Below are positions 52,039-61,810 of a DNA stretch of 64,000 bases, piece by piece. The position numbers were made by a program, and so were the translations under genes. The notes beneath the pieces were generated by a model. It made no database searches. It had not been told where the DNA came from and saw only the letters and a program-made list of their open reading frames with translations. The stretch's first letter is position 1. Each line of letters opens with the position of its first letter. Source of the stretch: Magnimaribacter mokuoloeensis (lineage in GTDB: Bacteria; Pseudomonadota; Gammaproteobacteria; Magnimaribacterales; Magnimaribacteraceae); the NCBI GenBank assembly GCA_041860225.1, contig CP151794.1:558001-622000 (forward strand), read 5' to 3'.

Positions 52039-52067
52039 ATTATGAAGGAATTCATATTATTTGACAA
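52039..52067 (-). promoter_or_regulatory. Sigma-70 promoter of the LacI-linked TonB receptor
   Basis: On the minus strand TTGTCA (52062-52067, 5 of 6) and CATAAT (52039-52044, 5 of 6) are separated by exactly 17 bases. The predicted transcript start is about 27 bases before the receptor ATG, which has GGGGAA as ribosome binding site. Confidence 0.65.
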
Positions 52068-52074
52068 CGCTGTC
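52063..52074. promoter_or_regulatory. Probable LacI-family operator
   Basis: GACAGCGTTGTC on the minus strand is centred on CG with GACA/TGTC arms, the usual form of LacI-family sites; the inner pair is asymmetric. It overlaps the -35 box of the receptor promoter and lies just past the stop of the lacI-type gene, so repression by steric block is expected. I did not find a second copy in the other promoter gaps I read. Confidence 0.6.
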
Positions 52075-52079
52075 GTTTA

Positions 52080-53114
52080 CTAAACTGATGTCAGAAAGTG
52101 AGCAGTAGAATCTCTAACTACTAACCTAGATTTAATGTCGTCTTCACCTTCATAAGATGTATTCTCTAGGTTACAAATCAATTTATTTGCTGCTGCTTCC
52201 CCCATTTTAAATAAAGGCTGATGAACTGTTGTTAATGCGGGAGAAATCATCTGAGTCATAGGTGTATCATCAAATCCCACAACAGAAAGGGACTGAGGTA
52301 TATCTATTGATAATTGATTAGCTATCTTTACAACAGCAGCAGCCATTTCGTCGTTTGCAGCAAATACTGCAGAGGGTCGATTTTTTAGATTCAATAGCCT
52401 TTTCGCACAAATTTCTCCAGAAGCAAATGAATTCAAACCAGTTTCGATTAATTCTCCTTCACAAACTAAATTAGCTTCTTTCATAGCATCAAAAAAGCCT
52501 GAAAATCTCTGGTTAATGCATAGATGACTGGGATTGCCTTTTATAAAACCAATACGTTTATGCCCTCTTCTAATCAAGTGATTAGTAATTTCAAATGAGG
52601 CTTCATAATCATTGGTATTTACCTTCTCCGAAGCATCTACTACCAATCCACTTGAGACTAAGATTTTAGGCATATCTAGTTTATCAAGCTGATTAATTAA
52701 TTCAGGAAAGTCTGACAAAGGTGGAGTGGTGATTACTCCTGATACTCTAGATTTTTTGATAAACATTTTCGTATCATCGATCAAACTAGAATCATCAAAA
52801 CGACAAGGATGAATAATTACTTCATATCCGAATTTATAGCAATATGATAGAACTCCCTCCATTACATGGGTTATATAGTTAGGACTAGGTGTGTTGTAAA
52901 TTAGAGCAATAATTTTAGGCTGAGAACGAGCCAAGGACTGGGCAAAAGCATTTGGCTGATAATCGAGAAAGTCTATTGCCTTTTCGACTTTCTTAATAGT
53001 TTTCTCTGCTACATTAGGTTCACTGTTGATAACTCTAGAAACTGTCTTTATTGAGACTTTAGCTTTATTTGCAACATCTTGAATGGTGACAGGTGTTTTT
53101 TTTATATTCATCAA
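52080..53114 (-). CDS. LacI-family transcriptional regulator
   Basis: A 344-residue repressor. The helix-turn-helix and hinge helix lie at about 8-62 (TIQDVANKAKVSIKTVSRVIN, later YQPNAFAQSLA), and the periplasmic-binding-like sensor domain covers the rest, with FAANDEMAAAVVKIA and SVVGFDDTPMTQMISPALTTV typical of sugar-sensing members. It should bind the operator 5 bases past its own stop and control the glycan operon. The inducer is unknown. Its ATG overlaps the nitrilase gene stop by 4 bases. Confidence 0.9.
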   Translation of the reverse strand: MMNIKKTPVTIQDVANKAKVSIKTVSRVINSEPNVAEKTIKKVEKAIDFLDYQPNAFAQSLARSQPKIIALIYNTPSPNYITHVMEGVLSYCYKFGYEVIIHPCRFDDSSLIDDTKMFIKKSRVSGVITTPPLSDFPELINQLDKLDMPKILVSSGLVVDASEKVNTNDYEASFEITNHLIRRGHKRIGFIKGNPSHLCINQRFSGFFDAMKEANLVCEGELIETGLNSFASGEICAKRLLNLKNRPSAVFAANDEMAAAVVKIANQLSIDIPQSLSVVGFDDTPMTQMISPALTTVHQPLFKMGEAAANKLICNLENTSYEGEDDIKSRLVVRDSTAHFLTSV

Positions 53115-53950
53115 TTATATTTTTTGGGTATTTCTAGTTTACCCAAAGCTTCAAGGTATTGTTTATTCAAAGTGCTGTCAAAGTATTTAGGGTTATCTCT
53201 AAAGCTCTTTAATGGTTGTCCTAAACCCTTAATTCCTCTTTGTCTAATTCTATTAACAGAATCAAGATCTACCTCTAATAGAGCTATCTCCTCATTTGAA
53301 CCTAGTTCTGTCAATACTTCCCCCTCTGGACCTATAACGATTGATTGACCACATCCCTGTTCACCACCTGCATTTACATCAAAGTAGTAACATTGCTGTT
53401 GAATGGCTGTTGCCCTTGCCATAATTTTTTCTTCATTACGATCGCAAGTATCTGTTAGGCTTGGATGAATAATAATTTGTGCCCCTTGCATAGCTAAGGC
53501 TCTACTGGTTTCCGGGAACCAAAGATCATAACAAATATGCATTCCAAATATTCCTACATCTGGAATCTCGAAAACACATGCCTCATCTCCTCCCTCAATA
53601 CCATTCTCGTAAGGTACAAAGGGATAAATTTTTGTACACACAGAAACAACATCTCCAGTATTTGAAATAACTGGAGCTACATTTGTTATTCCTTTTTTGT
53701 CATGATGATAAAAAGAACCTGGAATTAACCAAATATCATGCTCCGAAGCTAATTTAGAGAAATGTTTAAGATTATTTTCTAAAGAAAATTCTATAGACCT
53801 ACTTGGACCACCGACGGCCAACTCACTTACTACCACCATGTTCACCCAAGGGTATCTTGAAACAGTGCTTTTTATTTTAGTTGTCAGTAATTCTCTATTA
53901 TCAAAACTAGCTAAATTCAGCTGTAAACCTGCTATAGAAAAATTTTTCAC
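53111..53950 (-). CDS. Carbon-nitrogen hydrolase (nitrilase superfamily)
   Basis: A 279-residue hydrolase with the Glu43-Lys107-Cys140 triad: VVSELAVGGP, CTKIYPF and MHICYDLWFPE. Members are amidases, carbamoylases or omega-amidases. The Cys, Lys and Glu are all present, so an active enzyme is likely; the substrate is unknown. It overlaps the LacI gene by 4 bases and follows pyruvate kinase by 32 bases, so it might process a nitrogen-containing part of the glycan. Confidence 0.85.
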   Translation of the reverse strand: MKNFSIAGLQLNLASFDNRELLTTKIKSTVSRYPWVNMVVVSELAVGGPSRSIEFSLENNLKHFSKLASEHDIWLIPGSFYHHDKKGITNVAPVISNTGDVVSVCTKIYPFVPYENGIEGGDEACVFEIPDVGIFGMHICYDLWFPETSRALAMQGAQIIIHPSLTDTCDRNEEKIMARATAIQQQCYYFDVNAGGEQGCGQSIVIGPEGEVLTELGSNEEIALLEVDLDSVNRIRQRGIKGLGQPLKSFRDNPKYFDSTLNKQYLEALGKLEIPKKYN

Positions 53951-53982
53951 ACGAAAACTTTAGCACAATAAAGGTGGGTAAA

Positions 53983-55392
53983 TTAAAGATTTAAAGATCT
54001 TAGTTCAATAGCATCCGCTGAGCTTTCAGATAAAATCCCAGAAATAACAACAAATTTTAAGTCTTCAGTTGGGGAAAGCTCCTTTCTTAAAATTTTCATT
54101 ATAGAATTTATATTCTTTTCGTGATCTGTATACATAGGGGACAAAAACGCTTGAACAGAGCCAGCCAGAGATAATTGACTTACCGTCTTTTTATTATTGC
54201 TGAATGCGTAGACAGGCTTCATAAAAGGTTTTGCATTGGAAACTATTTCAGCTGTTTGTCCCGATCTAGTGATGGCTATAATCCCATCTGCATCAATTGA
54301 TTGCGCAAGATTTTTAGCTGCAATTCCCAAATGTTGCCAATCTGTATTAGAAATTAGCTTTTCTTCGTAACCCAAGGTTCTGTATCTCTCTGTTTGATTA
54401 GCTATTCTTGAAATGAAATTAACCGCTTCTTCAGGATACTTACCAATGGTAGTTTCTCCGGATAGCATTACAGCGTCTGCACCTTCATAGATAGCGTTAG
54501 CTACGTCAGTAACTTCTGCTCTAGTTGGCGTTGGATTTTCTATCATAGATTCAAGTAAATGTGTCGCAACTATTGATCTAACACCATATTTTGCGCAGTT
54601 AGACATTATCTTTCTTTGAATATTTGGAAGATTTGATAGATCTGTTTCTATGCCCAAATCGCCTCTTGCAACCATTACTGCATCAGAAACCTTACAAATA
54701 TTTTCAATATTTGATAAACCTTCTCTATCTTCTATTTTGGATATTATTTTGACTTTCTTACTTTGAGTTTTTAGGACCTTTTTTAAGTCATCAATATCAG
54801 AAGCGTCTCGAACAAAAGATAAAGCAATGAAATCTACATTTTCCTTCAAACCAAATGCTATATCTTTTTTATCTTTTTCAGTAACTGAAGGTAAATTAAT
54901 GCGGATACCTGGTAAATTCACATGACGCTTGCTGCCAAGCTTACCTCCATCCAAGACCTGGCATTCCAGTTGATTTTTAGTTTTATTAAGTACCTTAAAA
55001 TTTAATAGACCGTTATCTAGACTTATTAAGGTTCCTACATCAACACTCTGAATAAGCTCATCGTAATGAACTCTTATCGAAGTAGTTTCGACATCTACTT
55101 CGTCTCTTATTGTAAAAGAAACAAGTTCTCCGGGTTCTAGATTGACAACTTCAGAAGTATCACCAGTTCTAATTTCTGGGCCTTGAGTGTCCAAAAGAAT
55201 GCCTACAGGATTTTTAACTTTTTTATTAAGTTTTTTAATCCTGTCAATTATTTTTTTAGCATTCTTGTGGTCAGAATGAGACATATTCAAGCGCGCCACA
55301 TTCATACCTGCAGAATATAACTTCTTTATACTTGAATATGATTCAGTAGCCGGACCAATAGTACAAATTATTTTTGTTCTTTTAAATTTCAT
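53983..55392 (-). CDS. pyk: Pyruvate kinase
   Basis: About 469 residues, the normal size. KRTKIICTIGPA begins the enzyme, MNVARLNMSHS and LDTQGPEIRTG hold the active site, SKIEDREG carries the metal-binding Glu, and MVARGDLGIE the signature. The C-terminal domain has AIYEGADAVMLSGETTIG and the later regulatory fold. The ATG at 55392 is chosen because a longer start adds 14 unlikely residues (MPYYFSSVLCRALK). It converts phosphoenolpyruvate to pyruvate in glycolysis, and its position next to a sugar locus suggests coordinated control. Confidence 0.93.
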   Translation of the reverse strand: MKFKRTKIICTIGPATESYSSIKKLYSAGMNVARLNMSHSDHKNAKKIIDRIKKLNKKVKNPVGILLDTQGPEIRTGDTSEVVNLEPGELVSFTIRDEVDVETTSIRVHYDELIQSVDVGTLISLDNGLLNFKVLNKTKNQLECQVLDGGKLGSKRHVNLPGIRINLPSVTEKDKKDIAFGLKENVDFIALSFVRDASDIDDLKKVLKTQSKKVKIISKIEDREGLSNIENICKVSDAVMVARGDLGIETDLSNLPNIQRKIMSNCAKYGVRSIVATHLLESMIENPTPTRAEVTDVANAIYEGADAVMLSGETTIGKYPEEAVNFISRIANQTERYRTLGYEEKLISNTDWQHLGIAAKNLAQSIDADGIIAITRSGQTAEIVSNAKPFMKPVYAFSNNKKTVSQLSLAGSVQAFLSPMYTDHEKNINSIMKILRKELSPTEDLKFVVISGILSESSADAIELRSLNL

Positions 55393-55430
55393 TTTTAAAG
55401 CACGGCATAGTACAGAAGAAAAATAATAAG

Positions 55431-55462
55431 GCAAAAAAAACAGGCCCCGTAGAGCCTGTTTT
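55431..55462 (-). terminator. Rho-independent terminator of the second TonB receptor
   Basis: On the minus strand AAAACAGGC pairs with GCCTGTTTT (9 bp, 8-base loop) and is followed by a run of T. It is nearly the same as the terminator of the neighbouring receptor (58614-58643), and lies 18 bases past the receptor stop. Confidence 0.85.
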
Positions 55463-55479
55463 CTTTATTTAAAGATAGA

Positions 55480-58400
55480 TTAGAAACGATATCTCATATC
55501 TACACCCATAGTTCTAGGAGGTAGAGCTGTTACAGATTTTCTGTAATTCGTTTCATGATCACCGGTGCTTAAGGCATAGTAATTTTCATTATCCATCAGA
55601 TTATTTACATATGCTCTAATAGAGGTAGCTCCATCATTACTGTACCAAGATAGACTTACATTTGTATTCTCTCTTGATTCAATCCTGTCTAAAGGACGTT
55701 GCACACCAGATGCAGAAAAGTCACCTGTATAAGAATGGTTAAGTAGTAACCACATTGGACCAAACCTTGTATCCATTTCATATGTAACTCTTATTGTATA
55801 TTTTTCTTCAGGAATACCTTTAAGAGGTCCACCTTTGAGATTTACCGTATAGTCTTCTGCAAAGCTTGGGTCATCTACAGTACAGCCTACATAACCTTGT
55901 GTACAAAGACCAAAAACTGGAACAGGATTTATGGGGTCATCAACAGTGAAGACTTCATAATCTTCTCCATATTCTGTTTTTGTATAACTAAAGTTACCCG
56001 CAATGTTTAGTCTGTCAGTTGCTTGGTATTGAATTTCAGTTTCAAAACCAACATTTGTAATACCATCAGCATTAGAAACAAAATTTGCACCTGCTCCTCT
56101 AATTGGATCAAACTGATCTAATTCATCTTGATAACCGTCATAGTCATAGTGATATACAGAAGCAAAAACTTGCAATGTATCCTCTAGATGAAGACCTTTA
56201 TAACCAATTTCAAAAGCTTGAACCTCTTCTTGATCATATGATACAAGACGTTGTAAATCTCCTATAGGTACACCAAATTCATCTCTTAAATCATCATATT
56301 GTCCAGAAACCCCAAGAGCATAACCACCTGATCTAAAACCAGTTGTAAATGAGAAATACCATAGCTGATTTTCATTAGGCTCATAATCAAGATTGATTCT
56401 TACGTTGGTATCACTCCACTCGTCTTCATCTTTAACAAATCTTGTATAACTGTAAGGAATACCCTGACCTAACCTTAGTGGAGTGGCACATTCACTAGCG
56501 GTTATATCGCAAGTAGGTGTAATTGGGTTATTTGGATCAATTGACAAAGAATAAATTGCTGCTGCAGGAATTAAACCTGCGCCTGCCGCTGCAGTATATT
56601 GAGCTACTAAAGCTGGATCATAATTAAATGAAGCATTACCCATCGCAACGTTTGTAGCAGCAAGAGGAGTTACTCCTTGTGAACCTATTGCTGCATAAGG
56701 GGCTCCCTGTAATAGATTTAGAACAGGAAGATATGGAGCTAATGCACTTGCATATAATTCAGCATATCCTCCAGCTAACTCAGTGGCCTCTTTCTCATCT
56801 TTTGCATACCTCGCCCCAAGAGTTAAAGCAAATTCATCATTAATTTGCCATGTGCCTTGTGTAAAAGCTGCAAAACCATCAGTTTGATTCTCATTATTAT
56901 GTCTGTAAACCCTTCCTAATGGATCTCCACCCCAACGACCAGTAACAGTCCTTCCAAGCACGCCGCTAGTTTCATCAACATGTGGAGCAGTTGCCCATGT
57001 ACCACCAGGATTAGTTGCACCAAATAAACTCATCATATTTATTGATGGTATAAAGGGTAGTCCTGGTAATGCTAATTCAATACCAGTTAAAGCTGCCACA
57101 GTGCCCCAATCAGTATCTAAAACTCCATAACTTGCAGGATTCAGGATATAGGGTGCATTATTAGCAAGTGAATAAGTTTGTTGCCTATTTTCATCCATGT
57201 AGAAAACACCTGAAGTAACTTCTATGTCTTCAGCAAGTTTCCAGTTCAAGTTAATTTCATGAGTGGTCATATGAACATCTTCACGAACTGTAACTCTGTA
57301 CTTTGAAAAAGTAGTATTGTTTGTTTCGTCTTGGTCTATATTAAAGTCATAGTTATAGTCGACCTTACCGTAAAGATAAGTCAAAGTAGTATCTTCGTTT
57401 ATATCCCAAGTGTATTTTGCTTGTTGGCCTTCATGCTCAAACTTTTCTCTATTTGAGTTACAAGCTGGAGGTCCATAAGGAAAATCTTCACAATTTTGGT
57501 CATAGTTAACATCAACATCATACGTACCAATGACAGATGGAGCATCGCTTCTTCCGTACATGGGATTATATCTCCAAGGAAAACCAATAATATCAACACC
57601 AGGTCTTCTGGGTGCACCGTAGGCTACTACTCCAGTTATTGAATTAGTAAATTTGACAGCACCTGGGGTATTCGCTGTAACTGCTCTAAGTCCATATACT
57701 GGATCAACTGTATTACGCTCACCCCTATTATCTCCGTAACCCTCAGTTACGAGAACCCGATTACCTATTATTCTGTCAGATAATCTGTCATTAGCTCTTA
57801 TTTGGAAAGACATATCATCATTAATATTCCACAATAATGTCATGGTCAGATTCTCATCATCGAGAGTATCCGTATCTGGACCAGTTCCAACATTCTTTTG
57901 TATGCCATCTCTGTCAGAAGTCATTGCAGTTACCCTGTAAGCAAAAGTATCAGTAATGGGAGCAGAGCTCATCAAGTAATATTGTTCGTTTCCATAATCT
58001 CCAAGAACAGCCCTTACTTCACCTTCTGCTTCAAAAGTTGGTTTTTTAGTAATGTAATTAATAGCTCCACCTATTGAATTACGGCCATAAAGAGTTCCTT
58101 GAGGACCTCTCAAAACTTCAATACGTTCAACGTCGTATAAATAACTCTCTCCTGCAGCAATACCAAAATCAGGAGAATATATACCGTTGTAATAAGTTGC
58201 GACACCTGGGTCACCGCCTAAGGCTCTAAAATTACGTCCTACTCCTCTTATTCTTACATCGTAAGCGTCTCTTGTTGTAGCTGGCAACTGATCCATAAGA
58301 TCATTAGCTCCTTGCATCCCAAGATCTTCGATTAGTGAAGAATCAAAAGCTGTTATGGACATTGAAGTGTCTGATACAGTTGATGTCCTTTTTTCAGCTG

Positions 58401-58509
58401 TTACAGTAATTTCTTCTATCCCTCCACGATCTACTTCCTCATCAGAAGATAAGGCGAAAGGTAGAATTGAAATTGAGATTGCGATTAACGAATAGATAAT
58501 CTTATGCAT
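55480..58509 (-). CDS. TonB-dependent receptor (second, tandem paralogue A)
   Basis: A 1009-residue outer-membrane receptor with signal peptide (about 1-21), probable TonB box (EEITVTAEKRTSTVSD), plug (VRIRGVGRNFRALGGDPG and EVLRGPQGTLYGRNSIGGA) and a barrel ending MRYRF. The N-terminal half is nearly identical to the next receptor. A GCGGT/ACCGC repeat lies in its leader (58530-58545). The cargo may be a siderophore-like, vitamin or glycan molecule; the sequence does not decide. It has its own terminator and no clear operon partner. Confidence 0.92.
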   Translation of the reverse strand: MHKIIYSLIAISISILPFALSSDEEVDRGGIEEITVTAEKRTSTVSDTSMSITAFDSSLIEDLGMQGANDLMDQLPATTRDAYDVRIRGVGRNFRALGGDPGVATYYNGIYSPDFGIAAGESYLYDVERIEVLRGPQGTLYGRNSIGGAINYITKKPTFEAEGEVRAVLGDYGNEQYYLMSSAPITDTFAYRVTAMTSDRDGIQKNVGTGPDTDTLDDENLTMTLLWNINDDMSFQIRANDRLSDRIIGNRVLVTEGYGDNRGERNTVDPVYGLRAVTANTPGAVKFTNSITGVVAYGAPRRPGVDIIGFPWRYNPMYGRSDAPSVIGTYDVDVNYDQNCEDFPYGPPACNSNREKFEHEGQQAKYTWDINEDTTLTYLYGKVDYNYDFNIDQDETNNTTFSKYRVTVREDVHMTTHEINLNWKLAEDIEVTSGVFYMDENRQQTYSLANNAPYILNPASYGVLDTDWGTVAALTGIELALPGLPFIPSINMMSLFGATNPGGTWATAPHVDETSGVLGRTVTGRWGGDPLGRVYRHNNENQTDGFAAFTQGTWQINDEFALTLGARYAKDEKEATELAGGYAELYASALAPYLPVLNLLQGAPYAAIGSQGVTPLAATNVAMGNASFNYDPALVAQYTAAAGAGLIPAAAIYSLSIDPNNPITPTCDITASECATPLRLGQGIPYSYTRFVKDEDEWSDTNVRINLDYEPNENQLWYFSFTTGFRSGGYALGVSGQYDDLRDEFGVPIGDLQRLVSYDQEEVQAFEIGYKGLHLEDTLQVFASVYHYDYDGYQDELDQFDPIRGAGANFVSNADGITNVGFETEIQYQATDRLNIAGNFSYTKTEYGEDYEVFTVDDPINPVPVFGLCTQGYVGCTVDDPSFAEDYTVNLKGGPLKGIPEEKYTIRVTYEMDTRFGPMWLLLNHSYTGDFSASGVQRPLDRIESRENTNVSLSWYSNDGATSIRAYVNNLMDNENYYALSTGDHETNYRKSVTALPPRTMGVDMRYRF

Positions 58510-58529
58510 GGCATCCTCCCCATTTAAGT

Positions 58530-58545
58530 GCGGTTCTAATACCGC
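58530..58545. repeat. Short inverted repeat in the leader of TonB receptor A
   Basis: GCGGT, 6 bases, ACCGC: a perfect 5-bp dyad 20 to 35 bases before the receptor ATG. It could form a leader hairpin or bind a regulator. Its short length makes chance occurrence possible. Confidence 0.25.
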
Positions 58546-58613
58546 TATTAATTCCTTTTAAACACAAGTCCTTAATGGACGAAACTACATTAGCATAATT
58601 TGTTTTTTATATA

Positions 58614-58643
58614 CAACAAAAAAACAGGCCCTAAGGCCTGTTT
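58614..58643 (-). terminator. Rho-independent terminator of the third TonB receptor
   Basis: On the minus strand AAACAGGCC pairs with GGCCTGTTT (9 bp, four-base loop) followed by T's. It lies 18 bases past the receptor stop, the same distance as for the paralogue, consistent with duplication of the whole gene including its terminator. Confidence 0.88.
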
Positions 58644-58661
58644 CTTTATTATGGGCAATGA

Positions 58662-61655
58662 TTAGAATTTATATCTAATATCTATACCCATAGTGCGTGG
58701 GCTAAGTGCACTGACTTGCTTTCTGAAGTTTTGCTCAGCACTTTGAGTTGAAAGAGCGTAGTAATTATCGTTATCCATAAGATTATCAATGTAAGCTCTA
58801 ACATTCACGCTTCCATCTTCACTGTACCATGAAGCACTCACATTAGTAGTTTCTCTAGATTCTATTCTATCTAGCTCTCTTTGAACTCCGGAAGCCGAGA
58901 AAGCACCTGTATAAGAATGAGTGGCAAATAACCATACAGGACCCCATCTGGTATCCATTTCATAAGTTATATTCATAGTAAACTTATCTTCAGGAATACC
59001 TTTTAAAGGACCTCCTTTTAGATTGACTGTGTAATCAGTTACAAAAGCAGGGTTATCATCTTCACAGGACACATAACCTTGTGTACATTGACCAAACACT
59101 GCAACAGGGTTTGTTGGATCGTCAACAGTTAATACAAAGTAGTCTTCACCGTATTCAGTTTTTGTATAACTGTAGTTACCAGCAATGTTTAAACGATCAC
59201 TAGCTTGATACTGAATTTCAATTTCAAAACCTTCGTTAGTGATTCCGTCAGCATTTGATACAAAATTAGCACCGGCCCCTCTAATTGGATCAAACTGTTC
59301 TAGTTCATCTTGATAACCATCGTAATCATAGTGATAAATAGAAGCAAAGATTTGTAAAGTATCATCTAAATGAAGACCTTTATAACCTAGCTCAACAGCA
59401 TCTACTGTTTCCTCGTCATAACTAACTAAAACAGAGCCTGTTCCATTTGGAACACCAAATTCATCTCGAGCAGCATCCCTTTGACCAGATACACCTAGAG
59501 CGTATCCACCAGCTCTAAATCCAGTTGTATAAGATAGATACCAAAGTTGGTTTTCATTGGGCTCGTAATCTACGTTTATCCTTACATTCGTATCATCCCA
59601 TGAATCTTCCCCACCAATACTACTAGTGTACGAGTAAGGGATACCTTGTCCTACTCTTAATGGTGTGGCGCATGTTGCAGAGGCAGTTATTTCACACTTA
59701 GGTGTAATAGGTTGAGCAGGATCTATTGAACCTGGATAAATTGCTGCAGCTGGTAATAATCCGGCACCTGCAAGAGCTGTTAACTGAGCAAGTGTTGCAG
59801 GATTATAATTCCAAGTGGCATTACCCATTGCAACGTTTGTCTGAGCTTCTACAGTAGAGTCAGCTCCAAGTGGAATATACGGGTTACCTCCTAAAAGGTT
59901 TATAACCGGTAAGAAACCTCCCAAAGGACCTGCAAATAGTTCGGCATACCCACCTCTAAGCTCTAGAGCTTCTTTCTCATCCTCAGCATACCTAGCTCCT
60001 AATGTAAGTGCCCAAGAATCATTTATTCTCCATGTACCTTGTGTAAAGTAAGCTACGGCATCTGTTTGGTTTTCATTCTGATGATTGTATACAGAACCCA
60101 AAGGATCGCCTTGCCATCTTCCAGTAATTGTTGCTCCAAGAGGTGCTGTTCCAACTTTCACATGTGGAGTGAGTGCATCACTTGGCCACCCGAGAATAGC
60201 CATTAAACTTGGGCTAAAGCCAAGCGGAATTCCTGTTAAAGCAGTAACTGTCGATAAAGGTGTATCTAATAATCCGTAGTTTGCTGCTTGAGTAATATAA
60301 GGAACGTTGTTACTCAAAGTATAGTTTTGTTGTCTATTTTCATCCATGATGAAAACACCTGAAGTCACTTCTATATCATCACCAATCATCCAGTTAATAT
60401 TGATTTCATGAGTGGTCATGTGAACATCTTCCAATACAGTAGTTCTGTATTGAGAGAAGTCTCTATTGATATTATCTAGATCAATATTGTACGTATAATT
60501 AAAATCAACCTTTCCAAATAAATAGGTAATAGTAGTTCTATCATTAAGATCCCAGGTATAACTTGCCTGCATGCCTTCTTGTTCAAACATGACATGGTTC
60601 GAAGCACAACCAGGAGGTCCGTAAGGGAAATCTTCACAGTTTGTGTCGTGATTAACATTTACATCATAAGTACCTAAGACATCCGGTCCGTTATATTGAT
60701 AGGCAGGATTAAATCTCCAAGGGAAGCCAGCAGCGTCGACACCTGGTCTGAGTGGAGCTCCGTATCCAACTTGACCAGTTAAAGGGTTAGTGAAGGCAAC
60801 AGCGCCCGGGGTCGTTGCAGTTGCTTTTCTTAAACCATAGACAGCATCAGTTGTATTTCTTGTTCCTCTGTTAGGACCATATCCTTCTGTAAGAAGAATA
60901 TTATTGTTAATAATACGGTCTGATAACCTATCATTAGCTCTTATTTGAAAAGACATATCGTCATTAATGTTCCAAAGTAGAGTGAAAGTTAAGTTTTCGT
61001 CATCCAAAGAATTAGTGTCTGGTCCAGTTCCAATACTTTTTTGGACACCATCTCTTTCAACAGTGATTCCAGTAAATCTATAGGCTATATCGTCTGTAAT
61101 GGGTGCCGAAGACATCAAGAAGTATTGCTCTAATCCGTAATCTCCTAATACTGTTCTCACTTCACCTTCAGCTTCAAAAGCAGGTTTTTTAGTGATGTAG
61201 TTAATAGCACCACCAATTGAGTTTCTTCCGTATAAAGTCCCCTGTGGTCCTCTTAAAACCTCAATTCTCTCTACATCGTATAAATAGTTTTCTGAAGCAG
61301 CGATACCAAAGTCAGGTGAGTAAATACCATTGTAATAAGTTGCAACACCTGGATCTCCACCTAATGCTCTAAAGTTCCTACCAACACCACGAATTCTTAC
61401 ATCATATGCGTCACGAGTTGTTGCCGGAAGCTGATCCATCAAATCATCAGCGCCTTGCATACCCAGATCTTCTAATAAAGAAGAATCAAAGGCAGTAATA
61501 GACATTGACGTGTCAGATACAGTTGAAGTTCTTTTTTCAGCAGTTACAGTAATTTCTTCAATACCGCCCCTGTCTCTATCTTCTTCATCAGAAAATAGGG
61601 CTGACGGCAGTATTATTAGAAATCCTAATAGATAAGATAAGGATCTAATTTTCAT
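58662..61655 (-). CDS. TonB-dependent receptor (third, tandem paralogue B)
   Basis: A 997-residue receptor, with signal peptide, EEITVTAEKRTSTVSD region, plug (VRIRGVGRNFRALGGDPG, VLRGPQGTLYGRNSIGGA) and barrel ending IRYKF. It matches the receptor at 55480 closely throughout the plug and first barrel strands and diverges more in surface loops, as expected for a duplication followed by change of cargo. Both have runs of the same loop text (for example DYDGYQDELDQF/DYDGYQDELEQF and RGAGANFVSNADGIT). It lies in a 3-kb unit with its own promoter and terminator. Confidence 0.92.
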   Translation of the reverse strand: MKIRSLSYLLGFLIILPSALFSDEEDRDRGGIEEITVTAEKRTSTVSDTSMSITAFDSSLLEDLGMQGADDLMDQLPATTRDAYDVRIRGVGRNFRALGGDPGVATYYNGIYSPDFGIAASENYLYDVERIEVLRGPQGTLYGRNSIGGAINYITKKPAFEAEGEVRTVLGDYGLEQYFLMSSAPITDDIAYRFTGITVERDGVQKSIGTGPDTNSLDDENLTFTLLWNINDDMSFQIRANDRLSDRIINNNILLTEGYGPNRGTRNTTDAVYGLRKATATTPGAVAFTNPLTGQVGYGAPLRPGVDAAGFPWRFNPAYQYNGPDVLGTYDVNVNHDTNCEDFPYGPPGCASNHVMFEQEGMQASYTWDLNDRTTITYLFGKVDFNYTYNIDLDNINRDFSQYRTTVLEDVHMTTHEININWMIGDDIEVTSGVFIMDENRQQNYTLSNNVPYITQAANYGLLDTPLSTVTALTGIPLGFSPSLMAILGWPSDALTPHVKVGTAPLGATITGRWQGDPLGSVYNHQNENQTDAVAYFTQGTWRINDSWALTLGARYAEDEKEALELRGGYAELFAGPLGGFLPVINLLGGNPYIPLGADSTVEAQTNVAMGNATWNYNPATLAQLTALAGAGLLPAAAIYPGSIDPAQPITPKCEITASATCATPLRVGQGIPYSYTSSIGGEDSWDDTNVRINVDYEPNENQLWYLSYTTGFRAGGYALGVSGQRDAARDEFGVPNGTGSVLVSYDEETVDAVELGYKGLHLDDTLQIFASIYHYDYDGYQDELEQFDPIRGAGANFVSNADGITNEGFEIEIQYQASDRLNIAGNYSYTKTEYGEDYFVLTVDDPTNPVAVFGQCTQGYVSCEDDNPAFVTDYTVNLKGGPLKGIPEDKFTMNITYEMDTRWGPVWLFATHSYTGAFSASGVQRELDRIESRETTNVSASWYSEDGSVNVRAYIDNLMDNDNYYALSTQSAEQNFRKQVSALSPRTMGIDIRYKF

Positions 61656-61810
61656 GTTTCTCCCCCAAAAGTAGTTTCGATATCCTTAAGAAACTAGCTT
61701 ATAAACACTACGAAGTCCTTTTCTTACACTTACTATGCCCTTTTAGGAGAAAGTGTGCAATTTTTTTTTATTAACTTTTTTTGAGCCTTGTGAGCTTAAA
61801 TAATTCTGTT

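Noticed and set aside
55480..61655. Long direct repeat that could suggest a mobile element or CRISPR
   Set aside because: It is the similarity of two intact receptor genes; no transposase, target duplication or spaced short repeats are seen anywhere in the window.
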